Positions 1 through 11,720 of a stretch of DNA of 64,000 nucleotides are shown in pieces. The translations under genes and the position numbers were made by a program. The notes under the pieces were generated by a model. It did not search any database and was not told where the DNA came from. It worked only from the letters and a program-made list of their open reading frames with translations. Every line of letters starts with the position of its first letter. The first letter of the stretch is position 1. Source of the DNA: Apophysomyces variabilis (lineage: Eukaryota; Mucoromycota; Mucoromycetes; Mucorales; Mucoraceae); contig MZZL01000386.1 of assembly GCA_002749535.1 (NCBI GenBank), positions 248,001 to 312,000 on the forward strand. Direction: 5' to 3'.

Positions 1-37
1 AAAAGAAGTCTTTAAAAAAAGAAAAAAAGAAAAAAAG

Positions 38-91
38 ATGGCCTACTTTTACATGTACAACGGAAAGCACGTAGGAAACGACGTCGATTGA
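38..91 (+). promoter_or_regulatory. Possible upstream ORF (17 codons) before the GATA factor
   Basis: An ATG at 38 opens a 17-codon frame that closes with TGA at 89-91, 74 bases before the first in-frame ATG (166) of the GATA factor. It lies out of frame with the main ORF. If this DNA is 5' UTR, the small frame could reduce or regulate translation of the transcription factor. The transcript start is not visible, so this stretch could instead be promoter or part of an upstream intron. Confidence 0.35.
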
Positions 92-165
92 CCAAGAAAC
101 CGCAATACAACAACAAAGAACAATCATACAATTCAACAAGAACAACCGAGAATAGATATCTCCCC

Positions 166-1341
166 ATGATCAACGCTTCAGACAACACAAACGCCAGAAC
201 GATGAACAACAACAACGACGACATCATCATGAACAACAATAACAACAACGCTCTTTTTGATCTTTTCAACGAGGATCCCCTGCTCATGCAGCCGGATCTT
301 TTCGACAAGTCATTTGATCAATGGTTTGGACCATTGTATACTACCACGCCACCACCTTCCTCTCCTGAGTCCCTTATGGACAGTCCTCCTAGCGCCCTTC
401 TTAACGATTTCCTAGCCTTGGAAAACTTTGAGATCAAAGGTGAGCCCATTGATATGGCTCAACACCCCATGCCAAATGAAATTCCCACACCCCAGTCACC
501 ATCATCACCATCACCACCGGCCGAGCCGCGACAGTCCGGTCAGACAAAGCCAAAGAAGAAGGTCATTCCTGGTCAAAGAACCATTCCGCTCAAGTTAACA
601 ACGCACAAGTCTGGTAAGGTCTCCCGACATGTGGAGTGTTTCAACTGCAAGGTTACCAAGACTCCTCTTTGGCGTCGGACACCTGACCGTGCCCATACTC
701 TCTGCAATGCCTGTGGTCTTTATTACAAGCAGTACAATCAACATCGGCCCCTATCTGTTCGTCACAAGACGGTTGTCCGAGCTCATCCCTATGCAATGCA
801 ACAAACGGTGCTTCCAATGAACCGAGAAGACACCGAAGATGAGGAGGATATGTTGAGTAGTTCAAGCTCTTCTTCTGGTGACGACCTCTATTCTTCCCAG
901 GGTGGCGATATTCAGTGTGTTAATTGCCAACAAACCCGGACGCCTCTGTGGCGTAAGAATGACCAGGGGGAACCCGTGTGCAATGCTTGTGGATTGTATG
1001 CGAAGATGCATCAGCGGAACCGACCCGTGGCCATGCGCAAGACAACCATTCAACGGCGGAGACGGGACTGGTCCGAACCTTTGATGACTACATTTCCAGT
1101 GACATCTGCTTCTTCTCCTCCTGCTCCTCCTGCTGCTGCCGCACCTGTTCCTTCACCTGCTCCTACATTGTTTCCTTCTCCACCTTTGCAAAGTACCATT
1201 GAGATGGAAGACAATGGTTTTACATCTTTACTATTGCAAATGGATCGAAACCAGATTGAAGGGTTTCTAAGTATGTTGGAACGTCGATGTGATCTTTTAC
1301 GAACGGTTTTGGACTTTGTACCAACTGAACAGCAATCATAA
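166..1341 (+). CDS. GATA-type transcription factor with two zinc fingers
   Basis: A single-exon protein of 391 residues from the first in-frame ATG; the frame is open further upstream but has no ATG there. Finger 1 (about residues 158-182) has spacing C-X2-C-X18-C-X2-C with the core TPLWRR and CNACGLYYK. Finger 2 (about 251-275) has C-X2-C-X17-C-X2-C with TPLWRK and CNACGLYAK. Both are followed by basic stretches expected to contact DNA and act as nuclear signals. The N-terminus is Asn-rich, and the linker carries an acidic/Ser run. Two-finger fungal GATA factors include siderophore repressors of the SreA/Urbs1 group, but these carry a Cys-rich region between fingers and this linker has no Cys. 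The target pathway (nitrogen, iron or light) therefore cannot be assigned. The DNA-binding role is secure. Confidence 0.9.
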   Translation: MINASDNTNARTMNNNNDDIIMNNNNNNALFDLFNEDPLLMQPDLFDKSFDQWFGPLYTTTPPPSSPESLMDSPPSALLNDFLALENFEIKGEPIDMAQHPMPNEIPTPQSPSSPSPPAEPRQSGQTKPKKKVIPGQRTIPLKLTTHKSGKVSRHVECFNCKVTKTPLWRRTPDRAHTLCNACGLYYKQYNQHRPLSVRHKTVVRAHPYAMQQTVLPMNREDTEDEEDMLSSSSSSSGDDLYSSQGGDIQCVNCQQTRTPLWRKNDQGEPVCNACGLYAKMHQRNRPVAMRKTTIQRRRRDWSEPLMTTFPVTSASSPPAPPAAAAPVPSPAPTLFPSPPLQSTIEMEDNGFTSLLLQMDRNQIEGFLSMLERRCDLLRTVLDFVPTEQQS

Positions 1342-1818
1342 AAAAAAAAAGCTTTTTTCCTCATTTACTTTTGCTATTTCAATTTCATTCATTTCGTTTT
1401 CTTTTTCTTTTTTCTTTTCTGTTATGGATATATCGCTATAAAAAAAAGATAGTATTGGTAATAAAAATACAAACAATGATTCGCATCTCAAACATTTGAA
1501 ATCAGGGACCGTACAGCTAATCCCGCTCAGGAAAAAAAAAAAAATTTCATGGGCGTACGTTATCGCTGCACATATCGGGGATTTCAGGGTTGGGTCCACT
1601 GATCCTCGGGTACGGGAGGCTTGGGTCAAGAGGAAAAAGGAACGCAAAGCATCGGACAACCTAAAAAGGCAATTAGTAAAAAAGTGGTTATTAGCTTTTA
1701 GGATTTTCCTTTCCCGCGTTATAACTCTCTTTTTTTCCTTTTTCTCTCTTTCTCTCTCTCTCTCTTTTTTTTTTAACTCTTCTTTTTCTTTTGTCTTTTG
1801 TATCCATTCCCCCACATC
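1342..1818. other. Intergenic region, no gene seen
   Basis: A 3' UTR-like A/T-rich stretch is followed by a promoter-like region with a pyrimidine-rich tract (about 1725-1800) directly upstream of the next ATG. The open frames here are low-complexity and on both strands. Confidence 0.6.
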
Positions 1819-2250
1819 ATGGAAAAATCACTGTCTGATTATGACCGAACATTGGAAGAATTGGATCGTCAACGTGAAAAATTGCAAAGAGTAGTGCAAA
1901 AGATGGGTCAAGAATGGGAAGAAAGGTAAAGAAAAATAAAATAAAATAAAATAAATGATCCCTCTTCTTTTCTTAGCAAAGAATACGCGTTCTATTTCAT
2001 ACTAACTTGATCCGCAAAAATCTCATTCAAATATATGTATAGTGGCGCAGGTATTGGTTGGCTTGGGTCATTACACGAAACGAAGATCAACCCGTCATTA
2101 CTTTCTTCTCCATCCTCATCCAATGATTACCTTGGTGCACGCGACAAAGATACTCTGCTGGTTCAGAGTCTCCCCAGCACCCCAGCCTTGACTCCCGATG
2201 CAACGAATGAAGACAACGAGGTAAAGAAAACACCAACCGACAAACAATGA
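1819..2250 (+). CDS. Small unknown protein, two exons
   Basis: Predicted exons are 1819-1925 and 2043-2250, giving 104 residues. The donor GGTAAAG, a branch-like CTAAC near 2000 and the acceptor TATAG keep the frame. The first 35 residues form a charged, Leu/heptad-like helix (MEKSLSDYDRTLEELDRQ onward) that could make a short coiled coil. The rest is Ser/Pro/Thr-rich and probably disordered. I do not recognise the family and propose no function. The gene call rests on the matched splice sites and clean phase across the intron. It could be longer if another exon precedes the ATG. Confidence 0.55.
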
Positions 2251-3489
2251 AGAAATCCCCATCATCGTCTTGGGTCTCTCAAACGGATCCCTTTCACTTG
2301 GTTTCTTTTTGGGTCTTGTTCTTCTCTTTCCACTCGAATCTCGAAATCACAAGAACTCTCTTTCTTTTTCTTTGTCCATGCTTTTCACCCCTTTTGTTCT
2401 CTCTCACACACACTACACACAGATTGACTCACTTCCACATCTTCCCCCCCCCAATTCGCACACAGAAAAAAAACCCGCAACACATGTAATACAGATATCT
2501 ATAACACAATGCACACCACACGCATTCGCATACGTACCCTGACTTTTGATGTTTCTTTTGGCTACAAATCCCATTACAAGAAGAAGAAGAAAAAAAGCAA
2601 TTTGGCGATTGAATGATGGAGCTTGTTTCTTTCTTTCTTTCTTTGATTCTTTTGCCATGCTCTTAACTTTTTGTTTTCCAAGCTTTGCAGTAGGATATAA
2701 ATCAATTTACTTTTCACAGGAACACAAACAAAAAAGAAACAGTACGATGAAACATCAAAAACTTAAGCTCAACATCAACTTTTACGTTTGTTACACTTCA
2801 ATTCCCTTGTTTTTTTTTCTTTTTGACTTTCCGCCATACCAAAGATGTGTAGTACAGTTTGTGTATATGTTCCACCAATGTTAGTTAGGATCCCCTTCCC
2901 TTGCTCCCCCTCTCCCTTCCCCCCTCGTTTTTGTTTTATTCGTTTTTTCTTTTCCCTCTTCATGTGTCTCATCTCATCCATTGATATATAAAAAAAACAA
3001 GAAGCATAAAAGAGAATATCTACTGAACAGAAAATGAAGATAATCAAGGATCTATGCAAGCAAGTCAAAGGCACCTCTTTGCTTCCCCCCCCCCCAAAAA
3101 AAAGTGGTGGTGTGGTCAATAAAGTTATTTCATTCCTCTTTTTTTTTTCATAATTTCAACAACTCGTGTTTCGTTGCAGCGATGTCACGGGTACAAGTTC
3201 CAATGCACTTGCCAAGTTTTCCCAAATCGGAGTTTTTCCTTTTAATGGACGGGAACACAAAAAAGGTTTGTGCGTCTGAACACAACATGCAGACACCACA
3301 ACACCAACAACAATACACACACACACACACCACTCTCACTCACATATACAGCCAACCTTCCCCCCCCCTTTGTTTCTTTCTCTCTCTCTTTCTCTTTCTC
3401 TCTCTCTTGCATCACATATTCCCCTTAACTTTTTTTTCTTTTTTTTTTCCTTACCAATGAAAGATAACCCAAAGTGGTGTGTTTGTTTA
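2251..3489. other. Intergenic DNA between convergent genes
   Basis: The region holds pyrimidine-rich tracts (about 2280-2460 and 3355-3450), a C9 run near 3087 and an AC microsatellite near 3311-3330. Open frames on both strands are low-complexity and overlap each other. I see no supportable gene. It contains the 3' UTRs of the flanking convergent genes. Confidence 0.55.
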
Positions 3490-5107
3490 TTATTGTTGTT
3501 GCAAGTCAGAACATGATTTTCCTGCCTGATTGAACACCAGATCTTTTAACACCTGAGACAACAATCCATGCATGGCCTCGACCGTGATCTTCGAACTATA
3601 CACAAAGGGGAAATAACCATTCTTTGAGTCATGCCCTTCTTTCCTAAACTTATTTTTTGTTCTACATCCCGCCCCCTCCGCTTCTATCCCACTGACCTGT
3701 CTTTTGTAATCTTGGTTAGTTGGCTCTCATCGTTCTTTTTTCTATCCCCGTAATAGCCTCCCATGCGGCCATTCATGCTATCATTGGTTTGTTCTAGTTT
3801 TTGTGCCAAGTCCCCTATCTGACGCACAGAATATTCCCGGTTCTAACAAGTCATCCCATTTGAATTCACATCAACTAACTCCATATTCATCTCATTTCTC
3901 CGATATCTTACCGTAAGAAGGGAGGATTGCGATAAAGTGTTCACCCAGTATTTGTTCCACAACACATCCAAGAGATGACTGTCCAACGTGGACTTGAAAT
4001 GAGATACCTCTAATGGATAATATCTATGCAGAGACACAGTAAGTTCAACAAAGAAAATGGGGATCCCAAACCCCATTTACGATTTCGCATGGACACCGAA
4101 ATCCTCAATCTTGTTCAGCGGAATGGATTGATATTCAGACGGTCCTTCATCCGGTGCTTTGTATCCCTAATATCATCCATTTCTATCAACATGGGTTCCT
4201 TCCATATCCGTCTGTTCTTTCGTTTTCCCCCCTTTGTACCTCGGGATACGTGCGGAATGCACCGATTTCCACTTTACCAGCTGACATGGTACGACTAGGA
4301 TCAATCTGATAAGAAAAAAAAAAGGCGGGGGTTATGGATTAAGAAAAAAAAAAGGCTCCATGACACACAGGATGTTGTTGTTTTTTTTTTCTTACCACGA
4401 CAGCCACAAAAGGTTCTTGATACTGTTGGTTTAACATTTGTGTGCTCACATCAATGCCAGATAACCAACATCCATACCCTGGATGAGAATGATACCATCC
4501 AATGGCATTCTCTAGCCGTCCCACCTCGGTTGCTTTTTCCATGTAAGACACCATATACTCATATGCTTCGTTTTGTGCATTCACACGCGTCTCTGTCCCC
4601 TCCACGGGTAATGCAAATGCATCCATAATAATCATCGTATCTCCCTGCACTTTGCCTTGCATCAACCCCATCACTTCAATATTGCCTCCAGAACGCGCGT
4701 GCATCACCTGAGAAAAAAGCAAGTAAATAAATGAAAATGGGTGTTCGTCTTGTTTCCCATTCATGTGCTATGTTTCGCGCCTGTCTTCTTCTTCTTCTTC
4801 TTTTTTCTCTTATTTACCATCTTAATCAGTGCGATGGCAGAAATCTTGACATGCTTGTAATAGTTAGGACTAATGAAGAGAATAAAACCAATCTTCAGTC
4901 ACAAGGATAAAAGACGTGCATAAACTCGACAACAAAAGTCGAAAGAAGGAAAAGAAAGAACGAAACATACTCCGTTTTCCAGGGCTGCTGCGCTACTGAT
5001 TCTTTGTTCTTTTCCACATCGTAGTAATAAATGGCATCTTGAGTGGAATCCACTGTCTGAATATTGTTTTCAAGTTCCCAATTCTTGCGTGCTATTTCGG
5101 CATCCAT
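3490..5107 (-). CDS. CSN5: COP9 signalosome subunit 5 (JAMM metalloprotease)
   Basis: The catalytic subunit of the COP9 signalosome removes NEDD8/Rub1 from cullins and so controls cullin-RING ubiquitin ligases. Eight exons on the minus strand: 4971-5107, 4818-4869, 4396-4707, 4240-4305, 4081-4166, 3912-4023, 3697-3842, 3490-3595. All junctions are GT-AG and in phase, giving 338 residues, the usual length for this family. The JAMM zinc site is complete: Glu74 in [12 protein letters not shown], then [14 protein letters not shown] with His136, His138 and Asp149. Downstream are the conserved [20 protein letters not shown] segment and the C-terminal [10 protein letters not shown] region. It should act in the nucleus and cytoplasm as part of the CSN complex. 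The start is the ATG at 5107 opening [14 protein letters not shown]. Because the active-site residues are present, activity is expected. Confidence 0.96.
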
Positions 5108-5599
5108 AACGCTTATGTTCTTTTTTAGGGAAACGGGGTTTTCTGGGTGGGTAGATGGACACGGGAGGCATAACTTTCGCTGTGCTCGTCACGAACGCCA
5201 TGTTTAAACCCCGCCACTATGCCTTAGCCAGCCATGGAGTTGGAAAATAAAAAGTAAGAACACTTTCAAGAATTAGTTCATAGCTTGTCTTGTTATGATT
5301 CAAACATAGCAAAATTGGACCATGAATGCCTTTGATATATATCCTGTTATTTTGTTGCAATAACAATGGTGACCGTAGTAAAGACAGTCTTTGCGCTTTA
5401 TTGCGCTTGTGTTCATTGTACTGGTTTCTTCATTAAGGTTTTGAAGATTTCATCCAAAATTGTTTGAAGATTTGGAGATAAAAGTTATAGAGAATTTGCC
5501 AGTAATTGTTGGTGACTATCCACTATTAAATGCGATAGTGAGCTTACCAATGTGATCACCTGCGAAAAGTTAAACGTTAGCAAAACAATCCTAACTAGA
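5108..5599. other. Promoter side of CSN5 and edge of mobile-element island
   Basis: AT-rich DNA with no supportable reading frame. It separates the CSN5 start from the first recognisable remnant of the Fanzor gene. I found no clear terminal repeat here that would define the end of the Fanzor-carrying element. Confidence 0.5.
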
Positions 5600-8480
5600 A
5601 AAGTTGACTAATACGCTTACCGTAAAACCCCAAAAGTCCCCAGAGGGACCAACCGTATTCGTAACGGCGGTATATTGATCTAATGAGGGCCGGGCAAACT
5701 CTCTTGGTCTTCCTTGCCCAGACCAAATTGACTCCGGCAATCAAGAATAAATTTTTACGGGCCAAGACGTCTCAGTCCCATAACATCTTACAGTTTTTGC
5801 ATACCAAGATGCTATGGTGAGAAACACAATCGGCTGTGGTAAGCTTTTCCAGGGACCTGCATCTGCAGCTATGGCACACATAAACGACGTTTGTGAGCAT
5901 TGAATTACTATCAATCGCTCCAACTTAATTGCGAAGAAAGGTATTCATCGATCGTGAGCACCAATAGTTCTTCGCGCTTTTCCCTCCGTTTCAAAAATCT
6001 CCATAGGATATTCACAACTCCCTTTCGGTGTCCTTTGTAGTTGCATCGATTGTTGAACATCCCGTCCCCAAATACAATAAGTGTCACTTTCCTTTCAACA
6101 GTGAATTTCTTTTGCCTCCAGTGAGGTAAACGCTTGGTTTTGTTAAGCGTACTGCGTTCGGCAGATGTATTTGGCTGGGGAAGGCTATCAATTAGCTGTT
6201 AATTACTGCAGGTAACGAACTGTCATGCAGATAAATACTAACCTTTGGTGTAATGGATTGCCAACTTCTGAATCTTTATTGACCTGCTTCTTCCGATTTT
6301 TTCGCTTCCTTTTCCGGGCTTTTCTGTTTGATCTCGTCCGTTTCCGTCTACTACAGTTGTACTCTTTACCACCAAATGCTAGTATATTGACCATTTCCTC
6401 TCTTGCTGTTTGCACGCCTTCATATTCTCGAAATCGAGCTTCAGCTCGATGCGGACCATAAAACTGGAAAAGCACGTCCATGTTGCCGAATATAGATCGT
6501 AGATAACCGTTGTAGGTTTCGATATGCGCTGTTTTTCCAGACTCCAATGAGGTTTCAATGTTCTGTATACCCTGCTGCTCTTTTTCCTTCTCCATTTTAT
6601 TCTGTCTATTCGGCGAACCGGTATACACATAATATTCTTTGGTTGAGTATCTCCTTATTTCATGAGGTTCTGATCCGCAGCCATAAGAAGCAGCAAAGAC
6701 TTGATTGATGCCCGGATCAATCGCACATGGTACAAAATTGTCATAGATATGACTACCGTCAATGTCTTCAACAGAAAGGCTGACGTCCGTGACCACTGAC
6801 TCTGTCTTTAGTGCGCGAGCGAACTGGAAGTCAATCGCGTAGCCATCGGTGAAGATAACATTTTTGAAAGCGATTCGTCCACTGTTACCGAAATTTTGAA
6901 GCTGCTCCAGACTAACTAACATTCTTGAGAAATTTGGCTACAAATAATCGTAGTAAATATCTGTCAAATCCCAGCTTGTTGGAAATCAAAAACTTGATAA
7001 AACTGGGCAAGCTGGTCCTCATAGTCTTTCGATGGCTGATGTTCGTTAACTGTTGAAGAGTCTTGGAATCAACGCAGATAAATCTCCAATGAGTTGAAAA
7101 AGACGGAGACAAAGAAAAACAATCGCAGTAGATCCTTAAAACTATCTTTTGCCTTTTCGGATTCTTGGTTTTTTGGAGCGTTTTGTTTTTGTTTGGCTTG
7201 TTCATGTTCTTGATTGTATTTGGTGAGTATATATGCCAACACTGGAATGTAGCTGCCTGGAGAAGCAGATAGTTTTTCCGCGTTTGTTTGCCATTCGGGC
7301 ATCAGTGTCGCAAACTCGCCACAAATGGTTTCTACAGCCCGATCAAAGTCCGAGACAGCAAGTTCTTCTTCGAAAGGCCAGTGAGGATCACCTCTAGCAA
7401 CGAGTTCATAAATATAGCCTCCTGCAATGGCTTTTGCTTTTTTTTTTGGGATAAGCTCTATACATATGTAGTTAGTTGAGAGGTATGGACTATGCATGCT
7501 TTCATCTTACAAGTATTTGTTTTGTAAGTCGTCTCGATATAAAACTTTAGGCGGCTTTCAAAGTTTTCAGCGGCATTGTTGGAATACGTGGTGGCTAACG
7601 TGACACAGGCCGCGGAAACGGCATCACTGTAACCCGAAAATTCCTAACAGGATAAAGAGCATTTGGATGGTTATCCAAGAAAGCTCTCTAGTGATCACGT
7701 AGGTCTTGAGGAAAATTGGGGTTGTTGTTGCTAATATTGATGCCCATGATAAGCTGGCACGCCGAATACCAGAAGTTTTGAGTATAATTATAAGAAGGCA
7801 CCGGCCTCTCACAGTTCGCAATAATGTACGAATTGACAAGTAGCTGGGCACGGAAGATGACTTCCCTAAGGAAGGCCGATAATCCAACGCCATTCTCCTG
7901 GAAAATCTCTCGAAATTCTGGACGCAGCACAGATGAAGCTGTTAACTTTCGAGTAAAAGTTTCGTAATGATTGTCATTTAGTTTCTCCCCGATAACTCTC
8001 TTTTTTGTTTTGGAGGATTTCCTGCAATTCTTAGAAGAAGATTTCGAATGATCGATAACGCCGCAGCTCGATCATGGTTTGTTGAATTTATTTGGATTCG
8101 ATGTCTCCTCCGCTTAGAGTTGTCTTCCACGTTCTTTTGCCGCTGAAAACTCTGCCTTCTCTGTAGCATTCAATTTTCTTTTTACTCCAACTTACACAGG
8201 AAGAGACATTATCAGAGATACCTTGCGGATTAAAAGCTGTATTAGCTTACCAGGTTTTTTTCCATGGCGCGCGTTCAATGGACATGCTTTGTATCGTTTA
8301 TTTGGATGGCCACTCTGCCCGCAGTCTTTGCAAACGACTGAACATGATATCTGTGCAATGATAAATAAAGGCTATTGATCAAGAGAAACTTGTCCCCTCT
8401 GTAAGACTCACCCTTCTTCTTGTTTTAATCGTTCTGCTTCTTGTTGGAAATATTTTCTGATTTTGCAAAGGCAGACGATA
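5600..8480 (-). pseudogene. Decayed Fanzor (eukaryotic TnpB-like RNA-guided nuclease) gene
   Basis: Remnants in order on the minus strand match a fungal Fanzor layout. A zinc-knuckle segment lies near 8250-8345 (CKDCGQSGHPNKRYKACP). A helical N-terminal block follows at 7690-7930 (LREVIFRAQLLVNSYI). The RuvC-I motif AIDPGINQVFAASYG is at about 6680-6724, with the catalytic Asp codon at 6716-6718. A basic region comes next, then LIVFGDG near 6061-6085. Last is a C-terminal zinc ribbon (CHSC, later CKNC) running into a RuvC-III-like block. The parts sit in different frames with in-frame stops. One TGA (5772-5774) falls where the family has Arg just before the third catalytic Asp. Some breaks could be introns, but several cannot, so this is called a pseudogene. 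Fanzor proteins are TnpB relatives carried by eukaryotic transposons and cut DNA with a guide RNA. The family call rests on motif order; the exact element borders are unknown. Confidence 0.72.
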
Positions 8481-8969
8481 TCTTACCAGTTCCATTCATG
8501 GGAACGCGTAATCAAAGCTGTCAGGTTTGAGCAGCACCACTAAAAAACAGCTTAGAGCATAATAAGAAAAGAGAACGCAAAAGAGATGTGATAGAATGTT
8601 CTTGCTACTTCTGTTGTCTCTATTAACGTATGACGGCAATCTGAAACCGTCACATGCGTTATTGAACAACTTTTGCTCTTCACTTATTAATGACGGTGTA
8701 TCCAGACTATAACTTCGTCGTCTTTACGTGGAAACAACTTTTTCCATTATGCCATTCAATGATCTATTCCTCCACATTCATAAATAAGACCTTCGAAAGT
8801 TTAATACCGACTTTTTCATTATTCTAACAAAAGCAAATTCTATTAAATCTTTTTAAGCTGGTAGGTTGGACAATTATTTTTAAACAGAGACGCATCATGC
8901 TTGAAACAAGAATGTCAAATTAAGCTTCAGGGTCTACGCTGCGCTACTAAATGAAGGTTATCAAAACCA

Positions 8970-8981
8970 TACAGTGCTTCC
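8970..8981 (+). repeat. Left terminal inverted repeat
   Basis: TACAGTGCTTCC, continuing AAGAAGC. The first 15 bases around this point, and the block AATCAAAATT 31 bases further in, recur with identical spacing at 27140. This supports it as a genuine transposon end. Confidence 0.65.
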
Positions 8982-9289
8982 AAGAAGCAAAATCGGAGCC
9001 AATCAAAATTAATGCCGCTTGCCAATGAAAAATGATGTCACATTTCAATCGAAATTGAAGTCGCTGGCCAATCAAAATCAATTTCGTTTTTTCAGAAAAG
9101 GAAGTCGTAGTTTTAGAAACCACGTCGCTTGCTGAGCGTTTGCCTTGGCACTCGAAAAAATATAAATTGGGGACACCTTTTTTTTTTTTAAAAAAGAAAA
9201 AACTATTTTAACAAGTTTTTATGAGTACGTTATTTTAATATGAAGATGGACATGGAAATGTCGTTGATGAGAATGGTGGTCCTGAACCG

Positions 9290-10504
9290 ATGGAGTACAT
9301 TGTTGATCAGAATGACTTTATTGTTGAAACTATTGCCACTCATACTAATTACTTGGAAAATGCAGTTTCTGATGAGTCTTCTTCGACTTGTCCAATGTTG
9401 GTAGAGAAGTCAAAAGATGAAGATGTCCATATGAAGAAAGCGAACACAAACCGGGACTACGTGCGTTATACAGTCCTGGATAAGGCCAGATTTTTCGATC
9501 TGAAGATTGAAAAGTGTCCGAGTGCATCAGCTGCAGCAAAACAGTTGGGCATTCACATTCGAACAGCACAGAGATGGGTTAAGCAGTACAATAAGTGCCC
9601 TGATAACATTTTTGACAGTTGTAACAGAGTAGGTCGTAAGTGTATTCTTACAGATGAGCATAAAAGATCTATTGTCAATTTCATCGATGCTAATCCCTCT
9701 GCCGCTGTTGTTGAAGTGACCGAATATTTATTGAAACGGTTTCATGATCTTAAAGTTTCTCGCAGCACAGTCTATAATTTTATGAGACGTGAATGCAACC
9801 TTTCGTTGAAAAAAGCCGATTTCCATTCTATTGAAAGAAATAGTCCAGCAAAGATTAAGGAACGATACAATTGGGTTTGTCAATGGGAAAAGACAGACAT
9901 GAACTTCCTAGCGAATTGCATGTTTCTTGACGAGTCTGCTTTTGATATCAACATGAAGCGTTCGAGAGCTTGGTCTACAAAAGGTACTCGTGCTATTGTT
10001 ACCCGACCTACAACGAGAGCAAACACAACGTCTATACTGGGTGCTATCTCTGCTTCAGGTTTGACCGCAGTCGGCGTAAAAAAACCAAGACCAGCTAAGA
10101 AGAGAAAAGTTGTTGGATATATAAGCTCAGGAACCGTAACAGGTCACTACATTAGCTTCCTAAAAACGACTCTTGACGAAATGGACAAATATCCACATAT
10201 GAAAGGTCATTATATAGTGATGGATAATGCACCCATTCATAAGCATGAGAACATAAAGAAATATATTGAATATCGAGGATATAAATGTGTGTATCTTCCT
10301 ACTTACTCTCCTGAGCTTAACCCAATAGAACAGTTCTGGGCAGTGGCGAAAAGTAAGGTAAAGCGCCATAGGTTTTTGCAGGAAGACACTTTAACAAAGA
10401 GAATCACAGAAGCCTGCCAAAGTGTGGAGAAAAATCACTTCAAAGGTTTCGTTTCACATTCTTACAAGTGCTGGGATAAGTGTCGAAACAAAGAACCTAT
10501 GTAA
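9290..10504 (+). CDS. DDE transposase, Tc1/mariner-IS630 superfamily (DD34E)
   Basis: An open frame of 404 residues that cuts and inserts the element. The N-terminal helix-turn-helix is visible as SASAAAKQLGIHIRTAQRWV, followed by a second HTH-like region (residues about 120-175). The catalytic triad is complete: Asp214 in FLDESAFD, Asp312 in VMDNAPIH and Glu347 in LNPIEQFWA, with 34 residues between the second Asp and Glu. The frame remains open upstream to 9239 with plausible coding (EDGHGNVVDENGG), so the true N-terminus may include an upstream exon or a start I cannot place. No stop or frameshift interrupts the domain. The enzyme may therefore still be functional, in sharp contrast to the decayed Fanzor beside it. 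Confidence 0.88.
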   Translation: MEYIVDQNDFIVETIATHTNYLENAVSDESSSTCPMLVEKSKDEDVHMKKANTNRDYVRYTVLDKARFFDLKIEKCPSASAAAKQLGIHIRTAQRWVKQYNKCPDNIFDSCNRVGRKCILTDEHKRSIVNFIDANPSAAVVEVTEYLLKRFHDLKVSRSTVYNFMRRECNLSLKKADFHSIERNSPAKIKERYNWVCQWEKTDMNFLANCMFLDESAFDINMKRSRAWSTKGTRAIVTRPTTRANTTSILGAISASGLTAVGVKKPRPAKKRKVVGYISSGTVTGHYISFLKTTLDEMDKYPHMKGHYIVMDNAPIHKHENIKKYIEYRGYKCVYLPTYSPELNPIEQFWAVAKSKVKRHRFLQEDTLTKRITEACQSVEKNHFKGFVSHSYKCWDKCRNKEPM

Positions 10505-10836
10505 TGGCCATAACGACTTTATCAAAGGTCAATAATGCAATGGTAAGCAAACAACAACAAAAAAAAAACAAAAAAAACCAGAATTCTGTGATTGGTCGAA
10601 GTGAGCTGCAGTGGCTCCAAAATGAGCTGCAGCGGCTCTTTATTGACTATGACTAAATCCCTTCTTGAAAGGCGCACCCCCCAAAAAACCGAAGTCGCTC
10701 AATGACGGGATTTGTGTCACCGTCTCCAAAATAAACAAGGCACCTGTCGAGAGAGTTTAAGGCGCCCGTGCAGGGAAAATAGTTCGGCTTAGCAGAGAAA
10801 ATCAAGCCACAGAGTGAGAAAAAGAAGAGTCGTTTT

Positions 10837-10966
10837 CTTTAGCGAGGATGGCCATGGGAACGTGTATGATGAAGAAGGGCATTATGCTATTGATGTGGAA
10901 ATGGACGAAAACGAAACAGGAGTCTTGGAAAACCTCTTAAATTTGAGCAGCTATCAGGATCTTTAA
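10837..10966 (+). pseudogene. Second transposase 5' fragment
   Basis: The stretch reads EDGHGNVYDEEGHYAIDVEM in one frame, closely resembling EDGHGNVVDENGG just upstream of the intact transposase (9242 onward). A stop follows, and the downstream sequence decays. It is preceded by an acceptor-like TTCTTTAG. I read it as the beginning of a related transposase copy inserted into or fused with the first element. The rest of that copy cannot be recognised. Confidence 0.5.
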
Positions 10967-11456
10967 AAGGAAGTTGATAGCGACGTTGCCATGAAGCCAG
11001 CTACAACCTTGGCATCAACGCATCAACGTCAACCCCTAAACCCCAATCCAAATCAAAAACTGTGTCTGCTGGATGACAGAAATCTCTTTTTTTGCGCTGG
11101 ATAGGTGAAGGTCGGCAACCAAGGTTTGGTACAGCAGCCGCATAAAAAGCGAAGAATCTGGCATTGTCTAAATATCTTTCTTTTCAGGGTGAAGAGACCA
11201 ATTTCTGATGGAAGGGCATCATGCATGTGACCTTCTTGCATGGATGGGTTATTTGCGCACACGCCAGTTGCGCAGCCCTGAGTCGATGGATGGATGCTCA
11301 CAAGTCGTGTTTATTTTGTAGACTTGTTTTCAGTTTGCCTGATGATTTTCCACCAACAAGTATAAGATACACTAGGAGACATTGGGCTCTGATCATCAAT
11401 AATCATTGAAATGCAGTGCTGTTCTTGACGCCTTGCAAATACCTACTGAGGCGCAT

Positions 11457-11588
11457 CGCTACTAGTGGATTGTCAATGCAACCTCGATGACGCTGCATGA
11501 CGTGCCCACATTCACTTAGGCCGCCAAAAAGGAACGTATTCCAATTCGACTACTGCCAGCCATCGATGATGCAACCAACAGATTCCTT
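11457..11588 (+). repeat. 132-bp direct repeat, copy 1
   Basis: Begins CGCTACTAGTGGATTGTCAA and ends AGATTCCTT. It matches copy 2 at 11721-11852 with two visible differences. The spacer is also 132 bases. No coding sense was found. Confidence 0.85.
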
Positions 11589-11720
11589 GGCCACAGTAGG
11601 TGCTCCATAGTAATTTATATAAAGCAATAGTGATTACAGCGGAAAACGTTACAGTTTAATAGACAACTGAATGACTCCTTTACCTTGGATTGGTCGACCA
11701 ACATTCTTCCATCAGAGCAA

